From: Bacillota bacterium | GTDB lineage: Bacteria > Bacillota_C > Negativicutes > Sporomusales > Sporomusaceae | Direction of reading: 5' to 3' | DNA: 10,219 bases | Assembly (NCBI GenBank): GCA_023441125.1 | Contig: JAEZQV010000217.1 | Location: 1-10,219, forward strand | Shown here: positions 1 to 6,146 of the stretch, piece by piece | Numbering within the stretch: position 1 is the first letter of the stretch | Layout of the letters: every line of letters starts with the position of its first letter | Position numbers and translations under genes: made by a program | Notes under the pieces: model-generated | What the model saw: the letters and a program-made list of their open reading frames with translations, nothing else | Told to the model about the DNA's origin: nothing | The model's database searches: none

Positions 1-1202
1 ATTATATTGTTCGGGCCATCGTAGACAAGGCTTCTGTTACGACGCCTGACAATCTACAAGCGGCTGTGCCGATTGTCAGCAAATCGCGCGGGCTTAAAGC
101 CGTCTTGCTGGCGGAAAAAAAGCAAGGAATCTTTTTTGAGGACATACAACTGCTGGATGTTTATATCCGGCAGACCACGGCTACCATTGAAAATATTATG
201 TTAAATGAAAAGCTGCGGCATTTCCAGGAGCTTCTAGGCCGTCAGCTTGACCAGTTTGTCATGCTGCACTATGTTACCAAGGCAATTCATGATGCCGGCA
301 ATTATTATGACGTGCTGACCAAGTACCTGCAGACGCTTTGCTCGCCGCTTGGCTTCGGCTTTCGGGAAGGCGCACTGTATATTTTGTCTGAATATGAAGT
401 CCAGCGGGCCAGTCTGCAGGCTGACAGACTGAGGCTGGACGAACTGGCGGTTTTGCCTGAGCCGCTTCTCGAACAGGTAGTTGCCGCCAAACAATATCTG
501 CTTTCAGAAAACCGCTGCCGGCTGTTTATGCCGCTGAATTGTTTCGGCAATGTTTCCGCTGTAATTGAGATAAACAATGACAGTGAAATCATGCTGGAAA
601 AGATCCAGATGCTGGAGATATTTGCTATGCAGACATCTTCCGCCATTGATAACACCCGCCTGAAACTGCATTTGGAATTTTTAAGTTTTCATGATCAGCT
701 TACCAATCTCTACAACCGGGCTTATTTTGAAAAAGAGATCCAAAGAATCGAGAAGGAAAAAATTTATCCGGCCGGTATTATTGTCTGTGATTTGGATGGC
801 CTGAAAATGGTGAATGACAATTGGGGCCATGATGCCGGTGATCAGTTTATCCTTGCTGCCGCCGGCATCATAAAAGAAACAGTACCGCCTAATGCCGTTG
901 CCGCCCGCATAGGCGGCGATGAATTCGCCATCATTGTGACCGAAGGCTCGGTTAATGCCGCCGGTGAAGTCGGGGTGCGCTTAAAAATTGCCCTGGAACA
1001 ATATAATGCCGCTTTGCCGGCAATACCCGTAGGCATGTCAATCGGCTGGGCCGCCAGCGCCAAGCCGGTAAAAATACTGGAGATTTTTAAACAGGCCGAC
1101 AGCCGTATGTATCATGATAAAGATGTACATGGCAAGTCCAGCCGGGAATATGTATTGCAAACAATGCAACAACATCCTGCGGCAAAATTACGGGCACAGT
1201 AG
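1..1202 (+). CDS. Diguanylate cyclase, GAF-GAF-GGDEF (5' partial)
   Basis: The reading frame is open from base 3 with no stop, so the true start lies upstream of the window. Product order: the tail of one GAF-like domain (to about base 225), a second GAF-like domain (about 250-660), then a GGDEF domain (about 690-1170) opening with HDQLTNLYNR. The catalytic signature is intact: DLDGLKMVND, GHDAGD, and GGDEF at bases 912-926. It should therefore make cyclic-di-GMP from two GTP in the cytoplasm, controlled by ligand binding or redox at the GAF domains. The inhibitory I-site (RxxD just upstream of GGDEF) is missing; the matching positions read PxxA, so classical product inhibition is not expected. 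No membrane segment is visible in the part present. The stop is 19 bp before the next GGDEF gene, suggesting an operon. The GGDEF assignment is very secure; the GAF calls rest on overall pattern. Confidence 0.93.
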   Translation, partial: YIVRAIVDKASVTTPDNLQAAVPIVSKSRGLKAVLLAEKKQGIFFEDIQLLDVYIRQTTATIENIMLNEKLRHFQELLGRQLDQFVMLHYVTKAIHDAGNYYDVLTKYLQTLCSPLGFGFREGALYILSEYEVQRASLQADRLRLDELAVLPEPLLEQVVAAKQYLLSENRCRLFMPLNCFGNVSAVIEINNDSEIMLEKIQMLEIFAMQTSSAIDNTRLKLHLEFLSFHDQLTNLYNRAYFEKEIQRIEKEKIYPAGIIVCDLDGLKMVNDNWGHDAGDQFILAAAGIIKETVPPNAVAARIGGDEFAIIVTEGSVNAAGEVGVRLKIALEQYNAALPAIPVGMSIGWAASAKPVKILEIFKQADSRMYHDKDVHGKSSREYVLQTMQQHPAAKLRAQ

Positions 1203-1221
1203 CAACTGGCAGGGGGATGGC

Positions 1222-2919
1222 ATGGTAAAGTTGAATCAATTTGGGAAATATATACGCCTAGTAATTCTGGCGGCTGTATTGCTGCCGCTTATTTTCATTG
1301 CCGAAGTAACCTATGTGGAGAGCCAGCAGGCAAGTCACAGTAACGAGCTGCAAACCGAAGAACTCGCCAAACTACGCAGCACGGCCGCTGCAGCCTGGAT
1401 TTCCGGCCAAACGGCATATATCCGCGGCATTGCCAAATCAAGCAGCCTTGCCAGCGGTGAACCGGACAGCGTAGCGGCTGAATTGCATGCCTTTCTGGAC
1501 GCCGGAACCGGTTTCAGCGTGCTGGGCTATGCCGGAACGGACGGCCGGACACAGGCGGAAGCCGGCGGCGCCGGCAGCCGCTATATTGGCGATAAAGCGT
1601 TCTTTACCGAGGCGGCGGCCGGGCACGAATATACCGGTGAAGTCCCGGGTGCCGACTGGTCTTTGGCTAAAGCCGCTACCGTACTGGCCGTGCCGGTAAT
1701 AGCCAACGGTGAAATAAAGGGAATTATCTATGGGCTTATTCCCCAGGAAACCAGCGAAGTGATGGCCGTGCAGCTTGTGCCGGGCGTTGCCGCCGCCGAA
1801 CCGGTATCAGCGCGCTGGTTTGCCTGGCTGGGCGGCGTTTATTTGCTGGGAGTCATCCCGCTCTTGCTGCTGATCTATTTTCTGCGCCGGCATTCCGGCC
1901 CGCCCGCTGAGTTACCTGTATCTGCGCCGGCGGTACGCAAAAAGCATATTGTCAGCAAACGGCAGCCCGCAGTGCAGCCGTTGCCGGCAGCTGCGGCCGG
2001 GACTCAGCCTGCGGCTGAGCAGGCCGGCAGTAAGGCGAGTATCCAGGCGGCTATTGCTGCCGTCAGGGAACATAGCGATGACAGGCCGAAACCTGTGGCC
2101 GCGCCTGATCCCGCACCGGCAGCAGCCATTGACAGGGTGCTGGCCACTGCGGCCTATAAAGCGGCCAGGCAAAACCCCGCCGCCAAACAAGCGGGTTCTG
2201 CCCCGGAGCAGTTTCCCGCGAGGCAGGCCCCGCCTGGCAAGCCGGCGCTCCCTGGCGGACAAGCGGCCTTTACCCAACCAAGCTTCCCGGTAATACAGGC
2301 GGAGCAAAAACAACCGGATGCGGCCCGGGCCGGCCAGGACGAAGCTCGCCAGGCGCCTGCCCCGGGCGCCCCCTGGTTGGCGCCGTCCATAAAACCGGCA
2401 GCAACGGCTGCTGCCAAACCGGCGGCCCCGGATTCGCTTACAGGCTTTTTGCCTGCGGACGAATTCGAAAAAATACTGGCCGCCCGGAGCGGGCAGCCAG
2501 GTACAATGATTGTAACGCTCAGTATTGACGGTATGAAAGTCATTAATGATTATTTGGGTGAGGCTGCGGGTGATGCGGTTATACTGGCCACCGCCGACAT
2601 TGTGAGGGCCGTGGCGGGACCCGGCTGTGTTGCCGCCCGCATGGCAGGAGATCAATTCGCCTTCCTGCTGCCGGACTTTGCCGACGGTGTGGAAGAAGTC
2701 AAAAAAGACGTTAAATATTATATCGATCTGCACAATCTGCGTCAGTCCGAACTACCGCTGAGCATTACTATTGGGGCCGCCGCCGCCGCCGGGAACGAAG
2801 ATCTCCTGGCTGTTTGGCAAAAAGCCGGCCGTGACCTGGAAAAACATAAAACTGTTAACCGCGTGGAAGCGCGGAAATTTATCATGTGGTCAATCAAACG
2901 TTCCCGGGGGCGTTCCTGA
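1222..2919 (+). CDS. Membrane Cache-like sensor with degenerate GGDEF domain
   Basis: 565 residues from the ATG at 1222, chosen because AGGGGG (1211-1216) sits 5 nt upstream and it gives a membrane-anchor N terminus; an in-frame ATG at 1114 would overlap the preceding gene by 89 bp. Layout: TM helix about 9-27; extracytoplasmic region about 30-195 with the Cache-like pattern RYIGDKAFF (120-128) followed by a P-V-x-x-x-G-x-x-x-G strand pair; TM helix about 199-222; an Ala/Pro/Gln-rich linker about 225-403; GGDEF-family domain 404-565 starting DSLTGF. Key positions have diverged: the first metal-site Asp is Ser434 (SIDGMK), the GH pair is GE, and GGDEF reads AGDQF (475-479). No I-site. It is probably not an active cyclase, and may act as a receptor or partner of the upstream enzyme. 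Weak activity cannot be excluded by eye. It sits 19 bp after the upstream cyclase gene. Confidence 0.88.
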   Translation: MVKLNQFGKYIRLVILAAVLLPLIFIAEVTYVESQQASHSNELQTEELAKLRSTAAAAWISGQTAYIRGIAKSSSLASGEPDSVAAELHAFLDAGTGFSVLGYAGTDGRTQAEAGGAGSRYIGDKAFFTEAAAGHEYTGEVPGADWSLAKAATVLAVPVIANGEIKGIIYGLIPQETSEVMAVQLVPGVAAAEPVSARWFAWLGGVYLLGVIPLLLLIYFLRRHSGPPAELPVSAPAVRKKHIVSKRQPAVQPLPAAAAGTQPAAEQAGSKASIQAAIAAVREHSDDRPKPVAAPDPAPAAAIDRVLATAAYKAARQNPAAKQAGSAPEQFPARQAPPGKPALPGGQAAFTQPSFPVIQAEQKQPDAARAGQDEARQAPAPGAPWLAPSIKPAATAAAKPAAPDSLTGFLPADEFEKILAARSGQPGTMIVTLSIDGMKVINDYLGEAAGDAVILATADIVRAVAGPGCVAARMAGDQFAFLLPDFADGVEEVKKDVKYYIDLHNLRQSELPLSITIGAAAAAGNEDLLAVWQKAGRDLEKHKTVNRVEARKFIMWSIKRSRGRS

Positions 2920-2923
2920 TGGT

Positions 2924-4474
2924 CTACCGGCTGAATTTTTGCAGGCCTTGCCGGAACGCTGCCGTTGTCTCCGGGGTTTCGTCGAGGATATAGACCCGGC
3001 CGGGCTGGCCGTCGGCATCATAGTCGATGCCGTTCCACCAGACGGCAATTTTTATCTTGCCAAGCTGACCGATTTGGTCAAACATCCTGGCCAGCCAGGC
3101 GGCTTTGTCGCCGCCAACGGAATTGGCGCCAAATTCGGTGATCATAAACGGTTTGGCAAAATGCTGGTCATATTCGGCATAAAGTTGGGGATAAATGCTG
3201 TCAAATTCCCGCCAGTGCTCACCGGGAAAATAAGTGCCCGTATTATAGCCTGTCAGGCCAATAATATCCACATATTCATCCCCTGGATAGTACAGGAGAT
3301 AATGATTCCACTTAAAATCGGGAAAAGATAAATCGTGCGGATTCCATACCCACAATACATTGTCAACACCGTTATCGTCAAAGATCTTATGGATATATTG
3401 CCACATCGCCGTATAGAGCGTGGCATCCTTGCCGTAATGCTGGGCTGAATACCAGCACCAGTCACCGTTCATTTCGTTATCCAGGCGAAACAGGACGGGA
3501 TGACCGAACTCTTTCAATTGTTTGGCGTACAGCGCGAAATAATCATCATATTTCCCGGCCAGGATGTCATAAATGGCCCCCCCATTGTCGGCAAAATTAT
3601 AGGTGGTCTGCAGCGTCAGCTCAACCACGCGGCCGTGGGCCTGGGCCGCATTCAGCGCCAGCAGCGGCAGATTTTCATCAAAGGACTGATACCGCAGCAG
3701 GACCGGGAAAGTATAGTTAAGCTGTTTTTCCAGCTCAGCCAGCTTCTCGAAGGTCTGCGGGGCCGCCGGTTCAAAAATCCCCCAGCGCAGGGGGCTTTTT
3801 ACGCCGAAAAATTTATCATAGAAGGCCCGGGCTTCGGCATTCAGCCTAGTGTGCTCCGGACTGATCGGACGGTTGAAACGGGGCATGCCCCGGCGTTCGG
3901 TCAGAGTAAAGCTGGCAGCCAGTTCACCGGCATTGGCAATGGGTTCGGTTGATTTTATAATAACGGTATAGACTTCATTGGTATTTTTGGCCAACTCAAT
4001 ACTGGCGTAAAAGTTTTTGTCATGCGGTACATGGATAAGCTTACGGCGTGTCCATTCCAAAAGGTGGATTTTAAAGCCGTTTTGCCGGTAAGTTTCATCG
4101 CGGAGCAGGGTATGATCCCGGGCATTGTTAATAAACTTGTTGCTGTAGCTGGTATAATCATCGGCGGTAGCCGGCGTGCCTGTAAAATTATCATAATATA
4201 TTTCGATGCGCAGGTTTTCGTTGGCCAGCACCGTGACTACCGGTGACAGGGCGGCGTCCACGGTGAGACCATGGGGGATGAGCAGTGAGTAGCCGTTGGC
4301 ATAATCCGTCAGACGTTCGTAGCTGTCGTCGACATAGCAGGTGACTTTGACATCATCGGCAGGCCCGGCTGCAAAGGTGGTATATTCACCGTTGATGATG
4401 GAAGCGGCACTGGCCGGGGCTGTCAGGCAGGCAGCCAGAAGCAGGGCGGTTAGCAGACGGTAGAAATTGTGCAT
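2924..4474 (-). CDS. Exported GH26-like glycoside hydrolase
   Basis: 516 residues from ATG 4474, chosen because AGGAG lies 7 nt upstream and the product opens with a signal peptide (MHNFYRLLTALLLAAC). Cleavage could be type I (after APASA, about residue 23) or lipoprotein type, since LAAC (13-16) fits a lipobox. Residues about 28-195 form a beta-rich domain I do not recognise. Residues about 230-516 match the GH26 (beta-mannanase-type) barrel: probable acid/base Glu334 in NEMNGDWCWY, VLWVWNPH (373-380), YYPGDEYVDIIGLTGYN (395-411), and probable nucleophile Glu447 in MITEFGA. It is expected to cleave a beta-linked glycan outside the membrane with retention of configuration; the substrate is unknown. 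Oddities: the residue before the acid/base Glu is Asn rather than the usual His, and the Asp common in the YVD-VGLDGYN motif is Thr. It is convergent with the preceding GGDEF gene, with 4 bp between stop codons. Confidence 0.85.
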   Translation of the reverse strand: MHNFYRLLTALLLAACLTAPASAASIINGEYTTFAAGPADDVKVTCYVDDSYERLTDYANGYSLLIPHGLTVDAALSPVVTVLANENLRIEIYYDNFTGTPATADDYTSYSNKFINNARDHTLLRDETYRQNGFKIHLLEWTRRKLIHVPHDKNFYASIELAKNTNEVYTVIIKSTEPIANAGELAASFTLTERRGMPRFNRPISPEHTRLNAEARAFYDKFFGVKSPLRWGIFEPAAPQTFEKLAELEKQLNYTFPVLLRYQSFDENLPLLALNAAQAHGRVVELTLQTTYNFADNGGAIYDILAGKYDDYFALYAKQLKEFGHPVLFRLDNEMNGDWCWYSAQHYGKDATLYTAMWQYIHKIFDDNGVDNVLWVWNPHDLSFPDFKWNHYLLYYPGDEYVDIIGLTGYNTGTYFPGEHWREFDSIYPQLYAEYDQHFAKPFMITEFGANSVGGDKAAWLARMFDQIGQLGKIKIAVWWNGIDYDADGQPGRVYILDETPETTAAFRQGLQKFSR

Positions 4475-4511
4475 CGCATATCTCCTCATAACATTATGTA
4501 AAAACATCTCA

Positions 4512-4520
4512 ATTATATCA
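4512..4520 (-). promoter_or_regulatory. Extended -10 promoter for the GH26-like gene
   Basis: Read on the minus strand the bases are TGATATAAT, a perfect extended -10 (TG-n-TATAAT) lying 37 bp upstream of the ATG at 4474. No good -35 hexamer is present at 16-18 bp, which fits an extended -10 promoter. It predicts a leader of about 30 nt carrying the AGGAG ribosome site. Confidence 0.6.
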
Positions 4521-4590
4521 TAAAAAGCAACAATTTCCTTACCAGACAGCATCCTAAAAGCGGCTAAAGTGCAAATACTAATACTCAAAC

Positions 4591-4619
4591 CTGACTTATG
4601 GGCGGGATTCTAGTATACA
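4591..4619 (+). promoter_or_regulatory. Possible promoter for the ferredoxin gene
   Basis: CTGACT (4591-4596) and TATACA (4614-4619) are separated by 17 bp, a moderate match to a housekeeping sigma-70/sigma-A promoter (4 of 6 bases in each box). It lies about 65 bp upstream of the ferredoxin start, is divergent from the GH26-like promoter, and is the best candidate in the intergenic region. Its modest match keeps confidence low. Confidence 0.4.
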
Positions 4620-4684
4620 TAGTCGGGTTAATCTGGTAAAATTATTCAGTACGTATTATTATTAAAGAAAAAGGAGGTAAGAAA

Positions 4685-4858
4685 ATGGCGTATGATATTA
4701 ATTCTGAGTGCATCAAATGCGGTGCCTGCGCGAGCGTCTGCCCGGTGGAAGCGATCTCCGAAGGCGACATGCAGTATGTAATCGATCCCAAGTTATGCAT
4801 TGACTGTGGCGCCTGTGCGGCTGTCTGTCCGGTTGGTGCCATCAGCCCGGGCGAGTAG
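4685..4858 (+). CDS. 2[4Fe-4S] clostridial-type ferredoxin
   Basis: A 57-residue protein, the usual length for this family. Two CxxCxxCxxxCP motifs are complete: Cys9, 12, 15, 19 and Cys38, 41, 44, 48. In such ferredoxins the last Cys of each motif ligates the other cluster, giving two low-potential [4Fe-4S] centres that carry single electrons in the cytoplasm, for example to or from pyruvate:ferredoxin oxidoreductase, hydrogenase or Rnf. The two halves are internal repeats (CIKCGACASVCPVEAIS and CIDCGACAAVCPVGAIS), as is typical. A strong AAGGAGGT site (4671-4678) lies 6 nt before the ATG. The gene has a probable promoter of its own upstream and a hairpin terminator after it, so it is probably monocistronic. 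The specific redox partner cannot be deduced from this window. Confidence 0.97.
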   Translation: MAYDINSECIKCGACASVCPVEAISEGDMQYVIDPKLCIDCGACAAVCPVGAISPGE

Positions 4859-4873
4859 CCGGTTGGTTGTGAC

Positions 4874-4904
4874 AAAGTCCAGTCCGCGGGCTGGACTTTT
4901 ATAT
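4874..4904 (+). terminator. Rho-independent terminator after ferredoxin
   Basis: AAAGTCCAG (4874-4882) pairs perfectly with CTGGACTTT (4891-4899) around an 8-nt loop, followed by a short T/A-rich tail. It begins 15 bp after the ferredoxin stop and should separate that transcript from the Crp/Fnr gene. Confidence 0.8.
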
Positions 4905-4948
4905 ATCACCTATAGAGAAGATTCAGAAGTTGGGAGGGGAAAAAGCGT

Positions 4949-5632
4949 ATGCTGGAACTGGAATACTTAAAACACATACCGATTTTTGAAGAGTTAGCAC
5001 CTGCCGATTTAGCGGCAATCAGTCAGGTGACCATCGAACGGCGCTATAAAAAAAATATGATTATCTTTATGGAAGGCGAACCGGGCGAAGGGTTTCACTA
5101 TGTTAAAAGCGGCAAGGTTAAAATTATCAGAATGGCGCAGGATGGCCGGGAGCATATCATTAATATTTTGGGACCGGGCGAGGTTTTTGCCGAAGTGCTG
5201 CTTTTCAACCGCGGACCGTATCCGGCTACCTCGGTGGCGCTGGAAGACTCGGTTATCGGTATTATAAAAAACAGCGATCTGGAGAATGTGGTCGCAGGCA
5301 ATGCCCGCATTGCCCTGCACATCATCCGCGTTATGAGTAAAAAACTGCTGCATGCCCAAATGAAGATAAAAACCCTGGCCTTATCCGACACGCTGGCCCG
5401 GACCGCCCAGATCTTAACCCGGCTGTCCCAGCAGTATGGCCGGCCGGTTGCCGGCGGCCTTCAGATTGATATTGACATGACGCGCCAGGATTTGGCTAAT
5501 TTAATCGGGACGACCCGGGAAACTGTCAGCCGGGTGCTAAGTTCCATGAAAAAAGATAAGGTAATCGACTTCTCCGACCAGCAGATTATTATTGTCGATG
5601 AAAAGCGTCTGGCCAGATACCGGGAGTTGTAA
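4949..5632 (+). CDS. Crp/Fnr-family transcriptional regulator
   Basis: 227 residues, the family's normal size, with GGGAGGGG (4932-4939) upstream of the ATG. A cNMP-binding-type beta-roll occupies about 8-120 (GEPGEGFHYVKSGKVKI, then GPGEVFAEV), a dimerisation helix about 120-145, and a Crp-type winged helix-turn-helix about 175-215 with the recognition helix TTRETVSRVLSSM. RETVSR (190-195) combines residues used by Crp (Arg, Glu, Arg) and Fnr (Glu, Ser, Arg), so target sites may be Crp/Fnr-like. There is no cysteine anywhere, so it cannot hold an Fnr-type Fe-S cluster. The Arg-Ser pair that contacts cAMP in E. coli Crp is replaced (GPYPATSV), so cAMP is an unlikely ligand. The effector is unknown. 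It lies between the ferredoxin gene and the serA leader, on the same strand. I see no convincing promoter of its own. Confidence 0.93.
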   Translation: MLELEYLKHIPIFEELAPADLAAISQVTIERRYKKNMIIFMEGEPGEGFHYVKSGKVKIIRMAQDGREHIINILGPGEVFAEVLLFNRGPYPATSVALEDSVIGIIKNSDLENVVAGNARIALHIIRVMSKKLLHAQMKIKTLALSDTLARTAQILTRLSQQYGRPVAGGLQIDIDMTRQDLANLIGTTRETVSRVLSSMKKDKVIDFSDQQIIIVDEKRLARYREL

Positions 5633-5709
5633 GCCGATAGTTACAACTTGCGCATATTTTACCGAAAAATATCCTCAAATAAAATAATAAAATCTTATTC
5701 CAAGGACAC

Positions 5710-5738
5710 TTGACTTATCACTGTGCACACAGTATAAT
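5710..5738 (+). promoter_or_regulatory. Strong promoter of the T-box/serA unit
   Basis: TTGACT (5710-5715) and TATAAT (5733-5738) are separated by exactly 17 bp, near consensus for the housekeeping sigma factor. Transcription should start near 5745, just before the T-box leader. The spacer contains CTGTG-CA-CACAG (5721-5732), which includes the perfect palindrome TGTGCACA. Confidence 0.85.
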
Positions 5739-5932
5739 TTGAGCTAAGTTCATATTCGACATGATGAACAGGAAGCCGAATGGAAGGTGTTCAGAGAACC
5801 GGCGGTTGGTGCGAGCCGGTACACCGGACAATAGGTTCCGCCTGGGAGTGGCTGGTGATGAATCAGGCTGGGGTCCGCCCGATATAGCGGCTAAAGTTGG
5901 CCGGAAGGCAACATGGGTGGCAACGCGGGAAT

Positions 5933-5966
5933 AGTTCTCGTCCCTGGAGGGATTGAGAGCTTTTTT
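5933..5966 (+). terminator. T-box terminator 1
   Basis: AGTTCTCG (5933-5940) pairs with the complementary arm ending at 5961, continued by TCCC/GGGA around TGGA, then a run of T. The CGTCCC at 5939-5944 is the competing 3' arm of antiterminator 1, which pairs with GGG and GCG of the first T-box core and leaves TGGCAAC as the tRNA-binding bulge. Confidence 0.9.
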
Positions 5967-6025
5967 GTTTTTGCGGCACACCTGTAGCGCTATGCTTGCG
6001 GTCTAAGCTGGGTGGCAACGCGGGT

Positions 6026-6062
6026 AAAAAACTCGCCCCAATGGCAGGGGGGAGTTTTTTTT
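6026..6062 (+). terminator. T-box terminator 2
   Basis: AAAAAACTC (6026-6034) pairs with GAGTTTTTT and CCCC (6036-6039) with GGGG (6047-6050) across one G-G mismatch, ending in a run of eight T. CGCCCC (6034-6039) is the alternative partner for GGG and GCG of the second T-box core (6009-6024), so this is a complete second antiterminator/terminator switch 84 bp before serA. Confidence 0.9.
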
Positions 6063-6146
6063 ATTACTCAAATTTGTATCGAAACCGGTTTTCCAAGTCG
6101 GCCTTAACCGGCTGTTCGCGCTATTAAAAAACATGGAGGTATAAGG

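Larger units (their letters stand above)
5745..6062 (+). promoter_or_regulatory. Serine T-box riboswitch with duplicated antiterminator
   Basis: The leader RNA binds uncharged tRNA and controls serA by antitermination. Stem I signs: AG-bulge CAGAGA (5792-5797), helix ACCGGC/GCCGGT (5798-5803, 5815-5820) around the distal loop GGTTGGTGCGA, and helix GGTGT/ACACC (5786-5790, 5821-5825). TCC at 5837-5839, followed by G, sits where the specifier codon is expected and reads serine. A small CCGC/GCGG hairpin (5875-5890) may be Stem III. The T-box core TGGGTGGCAACGCGGG occurs twice (5914-5929 and 6009-6024). Its TGGC would pair with a GCCA tRNA end, meaning discriminator G, which tRNA-Ser carries. 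Each core is followed by its own CGTCCC or CGCCCC partner and a terminator. Only one Stem I is visible. The T-box identity is firm; the exact specifier is a hand alignment. Confidence 0.92.

Noticed and set aside
1114..1221. Upstream ATG 1114 extending the membrane GGDEF protein by 36 residues
   Set aside because: It would overlap the preceding gene by 89 bp and bury the signal-anchor. ATG 1222 has a good ribosome site and gives a normal N-terminal membrane helix.
1912..2733. A 273-codon open frame on the minus strand inside the membrane GGDEF gene
   Set aside because: It lies opposite the GC- and Ala/Pro-rich linker, where reverse frames stay open by composition. Its product is Arg/Cys-rich without domain pattern, and the plus-strand gene is well supported.
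4475..4588. N-terminal extension of the GH26-like gene to 4588
   Set aside because: It would cover the extended -10 promoter and place 38 polar residues before an evident signal peptide. The AGGAG site fits ATG 4474.
5642..5700. AT-rich ATATTTT/AAAATAT dyad after the Crp/Fnr gene as a terminator
   Set aside because: The stem is all A-T and no T-run follows, so it does not support an intrinsic terminator.
5718..5981. 87-codon minus-strand frame across the serA leader
   Set aside because: It is fully explained by the structured T-box RNA on the other strand.
6085..6111. CCGGTT/AACCGG inverted repeat in the serA 5' untranslated region
   Set aside because: It is only 6 bp with a 15-nt loop, does not cover the ribosome site and is probably chance in GC-rich sequence.
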